Positions 7,749-13,654 of a stretch of 24,549 nucleotides of DNA are shown here, in pieces. A program made the position numbers and the translations under genes. Location of the stretch: the IMG/VR virus record IMGVR_UViG_3300024256_000055, positions 1 through 24,549 of that record; one strand, written 5' to 3'. The stretch's first letter is position 1. Each line of letters begins with the position of its first letter. The notes under the pieces were generated by a model that was given only the letters and a program-made list of their open reading frames with translations, did no database searches and had not been told where the DNA came from. Origin of the DNA: a virus.

Positions 7749-9077
7749 TTAAATTTCTCCTTTATTCTTTAAGTTCATATAAAAATTAAATGCGTCTTTA
7801 TTGCACAAAATTGCATTCTTGCGCCAATTCATAATTTTAAGTCCTTCGTAAGTCCTGGCCCGGCTTAAAGCAACGTACGCCATTCCTTCCGCGAAACACC
7901 TGGTTAAATCGACTTGTAAATAATCGAGCGTCATACCTTGCGATTTATGAACGGTAATGGCCCAACCTAATTTAATTGGGAATTGAGTTAAGGACGCCAA
8001 TTTTTCCGTTATGGTTTTTCCGCCGACCTCTTTTTTCTTTTCAATTTTCCATTCATATTTTGGAACCGCAACAACTTCTTTCGAATCAAACAATTTAACA
8101 AGCGCGACTTTTCTTTTTACGAATTCGCCCATTTCCTCAACTTCGCGTTCGGACATTCCTATATATTCGCCCATTGAACCATTAACGTAAGACCCTGGGC
8201 AATTGACTAAAATCATTACCTGGGCCCCTTCCTTAATATTAAGTTCGACCATGGCCGGAGAGTCGCGAACGATTCGGTCTTTTAATTTGTCGTTATGTCC
8301 TTGAACTTTTGCTTCGTAAGTTTCTTTTTTAGCTTTTATTTTTTCAAGACGTTTTTCATTTACTCGGTTCACTTCCATATTTGTACTAAGTAGGCGAACC
8401 GGTTCGACGTCTTCCGGAAATTTATTAAAAGCGGTATTAAAAAAGTATTCGTCCAGGGCCTCGTTAATAAAACCCGCCCGAATAGCATTTAAGGCCGTGG
8501 CAAATTTTGGGTCGTCTTGTCGTTTGACTTCCTTTAAATAAATAATCTTTAGTTTTAAATCACTCCAAACCGGCGATTGAAACGCCCAAAAACCACGCTC
8601 GACAAAATCGCTTTTTTCTTCCGGTTTAACAATTGGTGGCAATTGCATAAAGTCGCCGGAAAATATTATTTGAAGACCGCCAAAAGGTTTTTCGTTGTCC
8701 ATTACATATTGTAAAAGAGCGTCGATTAATTCCAGGGTGTCCGAACGGAGCATTGAAATTTCATCAACAATTAAAACGTCGAGGGCCTGGAGTTCCCAAC
8801 GAATTTCATTCCTAAACTTCCAGGACTTAACAACCGTTCTTAAATCGTCTTTATTTTTGGCGAATCCTATTCCGGTGCAACGGTGTAATGTTTCCCCAAA
8901 ATCAAATTGCAAGCTGGCCATGCCCGTTAAAGCGGTTCTTGCCATATTCATATTGTTATCGTCGGCCCAATCAAGGACTTTTCGTAAATTGTAGGATTTT
9001 CCAACACCCGCGCCACCGGTAATTAAAATATTATGGCCATTTTTAAGGTGTTCAATTGCTTGGTCGAATGGTTCCAT
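7749..9077 (-). CDS. Pif1/RecD-like SF1B DNA helicase
   Basis: This 442-residue ATPase has a full set of Pif1-family signatures: Walker A GGAGVGKS (21-28), motif Ia GETLHRCTGIG (about 61-71), Walker B DEIS (105-108), GDFMQLPP (141-148) and the C-terminal LGWAITVHKSQGMTL and AYVALSRART motifs. Pif1-like enzymes move 5'-3' on single-stranded DNA and unwind forks, R-loops and G-quadruplexes. The length is close to that of compact phage Pif1/Dda-like helicases. A GAGGA SD precedes the ATG. It is the largest gene of the leftward block, and together with the rightward helicase and primase-helicase gives the phage three helicase-type enzymes. Confidence 0.94.
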   Translation of the reverse strand: MEPFDQAIEHLKNGHNILITGGAGVGKSYNLRKVLDWADDNNMNMARTALTGMASLQFDFGETLHRCTGIGFAKNKDDLRTVVKSWKFRNEIRWELQALDVLIVDEISMLRSDTLELIDALLQYVMDNEKPFGGLQIIFSGDFMQLPPIVKPEEKSDFVERGFWAFQSPVWSDLKLKIIYLKEVKRQDDPKFATALNAIRAGFINEALDEYFFNTAFNKFPEDVEPVRLLSTNMEVNRVNEKRLEKIKAKKETYEAKVQGHNDKLKDRIVRDSPAMVELNIKEGAQVMILVNCPGSYVNGSMGEYIGMSEREVEEMGEFVKRKVALVKLFDSKEVVAVPKYEWKIEKKKEVGGKTITEKLASLTQFPIKLGWAITVHKSQGMTLDYLQVDLTRCFAEGMAYVALSRARTYEGLKIMNWRKNAILCNKDAFNFYMNLKNKGEI

Positions 9078-9081
9078 TGTA

Positions 9082-9312
9082 TTAATCCTCGAATTGATTT
9101 AAGTATTTTGTTTTTCTGGTTTTAAGAACTTTAATTTCTTGCCCGTCGAAAGATAGCGTTGCATTTTTGGCGTAATAAACCTTTCGTTTCTCCAAATTTT
9201 TGCCCGTTTTTTTGGACTTCTTACCCGACAATAATGAAAAATCAATAGTTTGCACCGGTTTAACTCTTTTTATTCCAAATATTTGGGCGATTCTTTTTAA
9301 TAGCCTTAACAT
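9082..9312 (-). CDS. Small basic protein, 76 aa
   Basis: I choose the ATG at 9312, which follows GAGGCGG at SD distance and overlaps the upstream stop by a few bases; an ATG at 9342 would add ten residues without an SD. The product is strongly basic (MLRLLKRIAQIFGIKRVK at the start, then SGKKSKKTGKNLEKRK) and ends with a short beta-rich segment. Basic charge and length suggest nucleic-acid or membrane-surface binding. No family is recognised. Confidence 0.6.
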   Translation of the reverse strand: MLRLLKRIAQIFGIKRVKPVQTIDFSLLSGKKSKKTGKNLEKRKVYYAKNATLSFDGQEIKVLKTRKTKYLNQFED

Positions 9313-9512
9313 TTTCCGCCTCGCTTTAAGCATTTTGGACAATTAACTTTTGACCAACGAAATGCGCTATTGTTCTTAATTGATTTTAAAATGAATTTCT
9401 TTTTAATTTCTTCCCCGGCCTTAACAACTATTGAAGGGGTGCATAAAATCCAATAATCTGAATTATTTCTTCCGGGTTCCGACCCAATCATTCTTTTGTG
9501 TATTGTTCCCAT
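9306..9512 (-). CDS. Small hypothetical protein with C-terminal Cys motif, 68 aa
   Basis: AAAGGG lies at good spacing before the ATG. The first 50 residues form short strands (SDYWILCTPSIVV) and a basic helix (EEIKKKFILKSIK). The C-terminus ends in CPKCLKRGGKC, with C58, C61 and C68 able to bind a metal. It is the third small Cys-containing protein of this cluster. It overlaps the next gene by 7 nt. Function is unknown. Confidence 0.6.
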   Translation of the reverse strand: MGTIHKRMIGSEPGRNNSDYWILCTPSIVVKAGEEIKKKFILKSIKNNSAFRWSKVNCPKCLKRGGKC

Positions 9513-9571
9513 TTTTTTGCCCTTTATTTTGAGAAAAAAGCGTTATTTTTAATTATTTAATTTGTATTTAA

Positions 9572-9799
9572 TTATTCGCCCGATTGGAACATTGGGCTTG
9601 AATTCATATACTTTTCAAGGAAATAAAGCATAAAATCTATTTGTTCGCTCTTATTAATCATTTTAAAAAATGGGCTTTTTTCGGCAAACTTCTCTTTTAA
9701 ATCGTTCATTCTTGTTTCGTCTAACGTCACGTTGATGTTCTTTTTTTTGCGTCCGTCGCGTTGTTCTTTCATTAATACTATTTCGTTTGTAATGTCCAT
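9572..9799 (-). CDS. Ribbon-helix-helix-like candidate DNA-binding regulator, 75 aa
   Basis: I prefer the ATG at 9799 (AAAAGGG SD) over one 17 codons upstream. The core reads KKKNINVTLDETRMNDLKEKF (given in parts: basic KKK, strand NINVTLD, helix from E28), then a second helix starting NKSEQIDFMLYFLEKY. Strand-helix-turn-helix with a basic N-terminus is the layout of ribbon-helix-helix repressors and of small ParG/Arc-type proteins. It is the first gene of the leftward block, next to a control region rich in inverted repeats. It is therefore a good candidate to bind that region as repressor or replication-control factor. The assignment is from fold pattern only. Confidence 0.6.
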   Translation of the reverse strand: MDITNEIVLMKEQRDGRKKKNINVTLDETRMNDLKEKFAEKSPFFKMINKSEQIDFMLYFLEKYMNSSPMFQSGE

Positions 9800-9841
9800 G
9801 GTGTCCCTTTTATTAATAATGTAAATGTTATAGAAATAATA

Positions 9842-9870
9842 CTTAAACACGTTTTTACGGTTATCGTCAA
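9842..9870 (-). promoter_or_regulatory. Putative leftward promoter
   Basis: On the minus strand, TTGACG (9870-9865) is separated by 17 bp from TTTAAG (9847-9842), which resemble sigma70 -35 and -10 boxes (5/6 and 4/6). Transcription would start near 9835, about 35 nt before the RHH-like gene. It is well placed to drive the whole leftward block. Confidence 0.5.
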
Positions 9871-9938
9871 ATGTATTGTATTCTTTTCATTCTTTTGTTC
9901 CGTTTTAGTTGTGAGTCGTTCCGGTGGCCGTTCTGGTC

Positions 9939-10136
9939 TAAGTATATGATATTAAAGGGTTTTTGGGGGCCGTTCCGCGTTCCTATATATATAAATAACT
10001 TATATTAAATGTAGGTAGGTTAGGTGGCATACCTAACCTACAGTGCTTATATATATCCCTTTAGTTTTTCGGAAAAGAACGGAACACGGAACATCAATAA
10101 CTTACAAGGGTGCGTTTGAATAATATCATATACTTA
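9939..10136. repeat. Perfect 16-bp inverted repeat flanking the array core
   Basis: TAAGTATATGATATTA at 9939-9954 is exactly repeated in inverse at 10121-10136 (TAATATCATATACTTA). The arms are 166 bp apart and enclose the central hairpin and the inner GTTCC repeats. Short AAAGGG/CCCTTT arms also mirror each other inside. Confidence 0.9.
10015..10041. repeat. Central 11-bp perfect hairpin
   Basis: GTAGGTTAGGT (10015-10025) and ACCTAACCTAC (10031-10041) form a perfect 11-bp inverted repeat with a 5-bp loop. No T-run follows it, so it is not a simple terminator. It lies between alternating TATATA tracts and at the centre of the GTTCC array, so a protein-binding or extruded-hairpin function is more likely. 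Confidence 0.85.
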
Positions 10137-10190
10137 ACGCGGGAACGCGAATCGGAACGCACGGGAACACGGGGACTTACGTCACTTTTC

Positions 10191-10204
10191 TACTATTAAT
10201 AGTA
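10191..10204. promoter_or_regulatory. 14-bp perfect palindrome, operator candidate
   Basis: TACTATTAATAGTA is a perfect palindrome in the non-coding region, 23 bp to the right of the last GTTCC-type repeat. Its size fits a site for a small dimeric regulator such as the nearby RHH-like protein. Binding is inferred. Confidence 0.45.
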
Positions 10205-10279
10205 ATTTTGGTGGAAAACTTATAAAAATATACGCGCGAGGCAATAAATTTAAAACTCTCCAAAATGAATTAATTTTAA

Positions 10280-10308
10280 TTGATTTATTAATTAATATGG
10301 TTTTTAAT
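10280..10308 (+). promoter_or_regulatory. Putative promoter of the candidate small RNA
   Basis: TTGATT (10280-10285) and TTTAAT (10303-10308) are 17 bp apart and match sigma70 boxes 4/6 and 5/6. The predicted start, about 10315, coincides with the first base of the closing helix of the downstream RNA structure. The region is AT-rich, so each box alone is weak evidence. Confidence 0.45.
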
Positions 10309-10314
10309 AAAATT

Positions 10315-10414
10315 GCATTTGGTAGTTCGGAATGGCCAGGCCGCAAACTTCGGTTGAGTCGGGAGAGTTTAGGCGACAACAAATGCACGACCCGTTTATG
10401 AGACGGGTTTTTTT
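10315..10414 (+). ncRNA. Candidate structured small RNA, about 100 nt
   Basis: No protein is encoded here on a credible ORF. An 8-bp perfect helix (TGCATTTG 10314-10321 with CAAATGCA 10380-10387) encloses about 58 nt that can form smaller stems, including one closed by a UUCG loop (near 10348-10351). An intrinsic terminator follows directly. A promoter-like pair ends seven bases before the 5' arm. Together these define a compact RNA gene. Two GGA motifs (10329-10331, 10362-10364) are present. The segment at 10362-10370 could pair instead with AAACTCTCC upstream at 10253-10261 if a longer transcript is made. It is not a canonical tRNA or a CsrB-type RNA. Function is unknown. Confidence 0.5.
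10390..10414 (+). terminator. Intrinsic terminator of the candidate small RNA
   Basis: A 6-bp stem (ACCCGT 10390-10395, ACGGGT 10403-10408) with a 7-nt loop is followed by seven T residues. It sits three bases after the helix of the candidate RNA and well upstream of the CsrA-like gene, so it separates the two transcription units. Confidence 0.8.
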
Positions 10415-10426
10415 ATTTCTAAAAAG

Positions 10427-10489
10427 CGTTACAAGATTCAAGTAACGTTTAGTAACGTTACGAGATTTAATAACACTCGCTAACGTTAG
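10427..10489. promoter_or_regulatory. Cluster of GTAAC/TAACGTTA palindromes, operator candidate
   Basis: CGTTAC (10427-10432) is mirrored by GTAACG (10442-10447). GTAACGTTAC (10452-10461) and CTAACGTTAG (10480-10489) are perfect 10-bp palindromes sharing the core TAACGTTA, 28 bp apart. Together they make an array of related dyads about 75-170 bp upstream of the late-arm genes. This is the expected form of a regulator-binding region for the late promoter. Confidence 0.55.
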
Positions 10490-10563
10490 GGGTTTTCATA
10501 ACGCAACATTCATTACATTGGTTTTTCTTTTTGGGGCTACGCGGGGGCGGGGCGGTCAAGTAT

Positions 10564-10592
10564 TTGCGAAATCGAACAAATTGCAACATACT
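10564..10592 (+). promoter_or_regulatory. Weak putative promoter just upstream of the CsrA-like gene
   Basis: TTGCGA (10564-10569) and CATACT (10587-10592) are 17 bp apart, each matching sigma70 boxes 4/6. The expected transcription start is about 10599, which is the A of the ATG. If used, the mRNA would be leaderless. The boxes are weak and this is tentative. Confidence 0.3.
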
Positions 10593-10598
10593 TAGTAT

Positions 10599-10799
10599 AT
10601 GAAAGGAAAAAACGGAAATTTAATAGTTAACTTACGCGAAGGCGAGGCCGTCACTTTAGACGGGCCAGGAACTATTTTAATTAAGCAATTGCGACGCAAT
10701 AAGGTCGTTGTTATGGTTAATGCAGACAGTGAAACAAATATTGAGTTAAAACGAGAGTCCAAGGAAGTGGGCCCAATTAAAGAAACCGCGAAGGAATAA
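10599..10799 (+). CDS. csrA: CsrA/RsmA-like RNA-binding translational regulator
   Basis: The 66-residue protein aligns with CsrA across its length: LREGEAVTL matches the first strand region (VGE...I), KVVVMVNADSE matches the conserved QVRIGVNAPKE strand, and IELKRES matches the VHREE segment with the RNA-binding arginine (R52 here, R44 in E. coli CsrA). CsrA dimers bind GGA motifs, often in hairpin loops or over SD sites, and control translation or termination. The N-terminus is a few residues longer and the usual LTR is replaced by VNL. No SD lies upstream; AAAGGA and CGGA occur instead within the first six codons. It opens the late arm, followed by a strong terminator and the terminase genes. 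The call is by pattern alignment only. Confidence 0.75.
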   Translation: MKGKNGNLIVNLREGEAVTLDGPGTILIKQLRRNKVVVMVNADSETNIELKRESKEVGPIKETAKE

Positions 10800-10806
10800 C
10801 GCGTTC

Positions 10807-10850
10807 GTGTCGGCCCCGCCCCAGGATTCGGAATAGGGCCGACACTTTTT
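10807..10850 (+). terminator. Strong intrinsic terminator with GGA-bearing loop, between csrA-like and terminase genes
   Basis: A perfect 10-bp GC-rich stem (GTGTCGGCCC 10807-10816, GGGCCGACAC 10836-10845) is followed by five T residues. The 19-nt loop carries two GGA triplets (10824-10826, 10830-10832). It begins eight bases after the CsrA-like stop. Read-through would be needed for transcripts from upstream to reach the terminase gene, unless another promoter exists. The loop motifs suggest it may be a CsrA-type binding site as well as a terminator. Confidence 0.88.
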
Positions 10851-10864
10851 AAAAGTAGGACATT

Positions 10865-11644
10865 ATGACAAAAATCAAAAATAAATCTATTGAAATGGAA
10901 TTCAAGGAAGAACAAATTGCAATCGAAAAAGCGAAACCGGCAAAAAAAGGGCCTGGGCGTCCAAAAGGTTCGACGAACGGAAGCGGCAAGAAAAAGGTTG
11001 CGAGAAAAAAGGTTAAGGCTTCGGAAAAAACGGGCGCAAGAACAAGCCGCCTTAAGCCGGCCGAACGTGAATCGTATCGACAAAAAATTACCGAGTATTT
11101 CGGAGCGTCTAAAATTGACAAGATTCTTGTTAAGGCCAAAAACATAAAAGAATCGGAAGTTCTTATTGTTCAATTAAAAAAGCAAATGGAAGCCGAACTT
11201 GAAGACGAAAAAAGAGACGTCGAAGAGTATTATAAAAAAATTGATGCCGAATATAAAACAGTTGGGCGACCAAAATCAGTATTTAATGAAAAAGAATTAA
11301 AATATTTATGCTCTATTCATTGCACCCTGGAAGAAATTGCCGGGTTCTTTCAAATGAACAAACAAGTATTAAGCCGAAAAATTAAAGAAGAGTACAATAT
11401 TTCATGGACTGAATTTTATGAACGTAATTCCCAGGGTTCTAAGGTTTCGTTAAGGCGTCGCCAAATTCAGGCCGCAATGGAAGGCGATACGCAAATGTTA
11501 AAGTTCCTTGGTAAGAATATGTTAGGCCAAAAGGAAAAAGTCGAGTTCGACGGGGAAGTTAAAGTTAACTCTTGGGTTGACCTTATTACTAATATTGACC
11601 CGGACGCATTGACCGGAAAAGACGGAGACGAAAAAAATGAATAG
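10865..11644 (+). CDS. Terminase small subunit with AT-hook-like N-terminus
   Basis: An AGGA SD precedes the ATG. The 259-residue protein has a long basic N-terminus with an AT-hook core (KKGPGRPKGS, about 28-37) and a second GRPK at about 140. A helix-turn-helix follows (LKYLCSIHCTLEEIAGFFQM, then NKQVLSRKI), and a C-terminal part matches small terminases of this type (RRRQIQAAMEGDTQMLKFLG, then KNMLGQKEKVEF). Small terminase subunits recognise the packaging site and regulate the large subunit. Its position two genes before the large subunit supports the call. The AT-hook region is longer than usual and may help bind AT-rich DNA. Its end overlaps a small ORF. Confidence 0.85.
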   Translation: MTKIKNKSIEMEFKEEQIAIEKAKPAKKGPGRPKGSTNGSGKKKVARKKVKASEKTGARTSRLKPAERESYRQKITEYFGASKIDKILVKAKNIKESEVLIVQLKKQMEAELEDEKRDVEEYYKKIDAEYKTVGRPKSVFNEKELKYLCSIHCTLEEIAGFFQMNKQVLSRKIKEEYNISWTEFYERNSQGSKVSLRRRQIQAAMEGDTQMLKFLGKNMLGQKEKVEFDGEVKVNSWVDLITNIDPDALTGKDGDEKNE

Positions 11645-11807
11645 GTATAAATTTGGAGAGTTATTTTTTTATGTAACATTTTACAGCGAAAACGTTGTAA
11701 ACATGAAAGGTTTATGCACGGTTCATACCGGGGACAATGAATCAAATTATAAGGAATTCGAAATTCCGGTTGATTTTTTAAATATAATAGCTACTCCGGC
11801 CCCTTAG
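11637..11807 (+). CDS. Small hypothetical protein between terminase subunits, 56 aa
   Basis: The ATG overlaps the small terminase stop (ATGAATAG) and the stop falls one base before the large terminase ATG, so it exactly bridges the two genes. GGAG lies upstream of the start. The sequence looks protein-like: strands (ELFFYVTFYSENVVNMKGLC) and an acidic middle (HTGDNESNYKEFEIPVDF). As the large subunit has no obvious SD of its own, translation through this ORF may couple the two terminase subunits. No domain is recognised. Confidence 0.65.
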   Translation: MNRYKFGELFFYVTFYSENVVNMKGLCTVHTGDNESNYKEFEIPVDFLNIIATPAP

Positions 11808-11808
11808 T

Positions 11809-13476
11809 ATGAATAAGCAAATTCTCGAAAAGGTTCAACGTAACCCCCAACTATTTATTGAAAAAGTCCTTGGCGTTGAGACAATGGAAAAATACCAGGC
11901 CGATATTTGCCAGGACGTTGCCGACTATGACCGTGTTGCCGTGTCCGCTTGTCACGCCGTTGGGAAAACATGGCTTTTAGCTCGTATTGTTTTATGGTTT
12001 CTTTACTGTTTTCCAGGGGCCAAGATTATTACGACCGCACCAACTAACCGACAAGTCGAAATGTTATTATGGGGGGAAATTGGCGTTGCCGTAAAGAATG
12101 CCCTTTATAATCTAGGTGGCCACCTTACGAGTAAAAAATTACAAATAGAGTCCGATTGGTATGCAATGGGATTCTCTCCGGCCAAGACCGCCGGGGGCGA
12201 CGAAAACGGCGAACAAAAGGGTTCGACATTTCAAGGTTGGCATGGGGACTATATTCTTATTGTATTCGACGAAGCCGTTGGGGTTCCGCCCGATGTTTGG
12301 ACTCAAGTCGAGGGGCTATTAACGTCCGGTAAGATTGTAAAATTTGTATGTATAGCAAACCCGACAACTAAGAACTGCAATTTCTTCGAACTGTTTTCAA
12401 TGCCGTCATGGAAAAAAGTTTATTTAAGTTGTTTCGACTCTCCAAACTTAATAATGAATGGAATTGTTGACCTGGAAACATTGGAAGCCGAAGTTGAACT
12501 TTTAAATGGTTTAGACGAAGGGCCCAGGCTTGACCGATTAAAGAATTATAAAAAACCGGTGTCCCATTTAATTTCGTGTCAATGGGTTATGGAAAAAGCT
12601 CTTGAATGGGGAATTGAAGACGCCCGTTTTCAATCGAAAGTTCTTGGTTTATTTCCGGACGTTGACGACACCGTTTTAATTCAAGGAAGAGACGTCGAGC
12701 TTGCGCAAAGAAGAAAAAATTACCCCAAATCAAAAAGATTTATTCGTTATATTGGGGTTGACGTTGCCAGGTTCGGAGACGACAAGTCATGTTTTACTGA
12801 ATTAATCGACGCGGAAGAAAAGAAACTTGACCCTATTACGGTCGCCGCTTCAATATCAACTAACGAAAGACCTGGAATACCATTGCCCGATTATTCGGCC
12901 AAGGTTGTTCATACCAGGACAAAAAAGACTTCGAAAAAAGATTTAATGGAAACAACGGGCGACGTATTTCGTTTTATTATGGACGATTACGAGGGCGAAC
13001 AAGTTGTTGTTGCCATTGATGCGACCGGTCTAGGTTCCGGAGTCTATGACCGTTTAGTTGAAATGCAAAAGAGTGAAAAAGACGACCAAGGCAAACCATT
13101 AATACCAAGAAAAGTTAGATTCCTGGAAATGCACAACGGAATGGGCGTTAAGAGTATTCAAAAAGGCAAGACGGCCACGAAAAAGGAAGCGTTGGAACAA
13201 CGAACGCACCACAATATAAAATCGTTAATGTTCGACGACTTGTCTAAGGCATTGAAGGCCGACTTGAGATTAAGAAAAGACTCGACATATAATCAACAAT
13301 TGCCAACAATTAAATATAAATTTATGTCGTCGGGTAAAATGATTATTGAATCAAAATCAGATTACAAGAAAAGAACGGGCAAGCCGTCCCCCGATGAATC
13401 GGACTCGTTAGCGTTAGCGAATTTTGCTCGACGTTTTTCCGGTTACGGCGATTACTTAAGGAAGTTAACAAGATGA
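11809..13476 (+). CDS. Terminase large subunit (ATPase and nuclease)
   Basis: The 555-residue protein shows a packaging ATPase with Walker A SACHAVGKT (46-54) and Walker B YILIVFDEA (D154, E155), then an RNase H-fold nuclease with IGVDVARFGDD (D318), VAIDATGLGSGVYDRL (D404) and a C-terminal SPDESDSLALA with acidic residues. It pumps DNA into the procapsid and cuts concatemers. Length and motif order are typical. The ATG lies one base after a small upstream ORF and has no clear SD, which suggests coupled translation. The ATGA overlap at its end joins it to a small zinc-knuckle gene. Confidence 0.95.
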   Translation: MNKQILEKVQRNPQLFIEKVLGVETMEKYQADICQDVADYDRVAVSACHAVGKTWLLARIVLWFLYCFPGAKIITTAPTNRQVEMLLWGEIGVAVKNALYNLGGHLTSKKLQIESDWYAMGFSPAKTAGGDENGEQKGSTFQGWHGDYILIVFDEAVGVPPDVWTQVEGLLTSGKIVKFVCIANPTTKNCNFFELFSMPSWKKVYLSCFDSPNLIMNGIVDLETLEAEVELLNGLDEGPRLDRLKNYKKPVSHLISCQWVMEKALEWGIEDARFQSKVLGLFPDVDDTVLIQGRDVELAQRRKNYPKSKRFIRYIGVDVARFGDDKSCFTELIDAEEKKLDPITVAASISTNERPGIPLPDYSAKVVHTRTKKTSKKDLMETTGDVFRFIMDDYEGEQVVVAIDATGLGSGVYDRLVEMQKSEKDDQGKPLIPRKVRFLEMHNGMGVKSIQKGKTATKKEALEQRTHHNIKSLMFDDLSKALKADLRLRKDSTYNQQLPTIKYKFMSSGKMIIESKSDYKKRTGKPSPDESDSLALANFARRFSGYGDYLRKLTR

Positions 13477-13652
13477 AAAAAGTAGAAACGTTCGGTAATG
13501 AACAAAAAGTTCCGAAAAAAGACGCGGCCCCTCAAAGGGTTGTTTGTCATATTTGTCATGGTATGGGATTAAAAGAAAAGCCAAATGGCGACACCTTTGA
13601 TTGTCCTAACCGTTCATGTAATAATGGTTATATAATAATTAAGGAAAATTAA
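13473..13652 (+). CDS. Small DnaJ-type zinc-knuckle protein, 59 aa
   Basis: It starts in an ATGA overlap with the terminase stop. The only clear feature is the metal site: CHICHGMG (C25, C28) matches the CxxCxGxG motif of DnaJ zinc domains, and CPNRSCNNG (C44, C49) is a looser partner. The sequence ends in IIIKEN. Single CxxCxGxG knuckles occur in small phage and bacterial proteins that bind proteins or nucleic acids. The terminase-portal location suggests a packaging or head-assembly accessory, but this is inference. Confidence 0.7.
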   Translation: MKKVETFGNEQKVPKKDAAPQRVVCHICHGMGLKEKPNGDTFDCPNRSCNNGYIIIKEN

Positions 13653-13654
13653 AA

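Larger units (their letters stand above)
9897..10168. repeat. Ten GTTCC-type repeats in head-to-head array; candidate replication origin/control region
   Basis: Five GTTCCG-like hexamers lie on the left in + orientation (starts 9897, 9918, 9930, 9972, 9979). Five inverted copies, CGGAAC/GGGAAC, lie on the right (starts 10080, 10087, 10141, 10153, 10163). The array centre (about 10032) nearly coincides with a central hairpin. AT-rich alternating TATATA tracts flank the hairpin, a plausible easily melted element. Repeats plus AT-rich DNA plus dyads between divergent gene blocks resemble iteron-type origins. A multi-site operator is the main alternative. No gene overlaps it. Confidence 0.6.

Noticed and set aside
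10253-10267. 15-nt sequence AAACTCTCCAAAATG repeated at 16413-16427, and complementary to part of 11651-11661
   Set aside because: In 24.5 kb of biased composition, one 15-nt match is close to chance level, so antisense regulation is not claimed.
10314-10387. tRNA-like segment of 74 nt with complementary ends
   Set aside because: The closing helix fits an acceptor stem, but no T-arm or anticodon arm with standard sequence can be drawn, and no CCA follows.
10182-10388. Minus-strand ORF of 68 codons in the control region
   Set aside because: Not protein-like, no SD, and it covers palindromes and the structured RNA.
10314-10414. CsrB/RsmZ-type decoy RNA
   Set aside because: Such RNAs have many GGA hairpins; only two GGA motifs are present here, so a sponge role stays speculative.
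10592-11173. Minus-strand ORF of 193 codons opposite the CsrA-like and small terminase genes
   Set aside because: Rich in phenylalanine, leucine and arginine as expected for the reverse of a lysine/glutamate-rich gene; a shadow.
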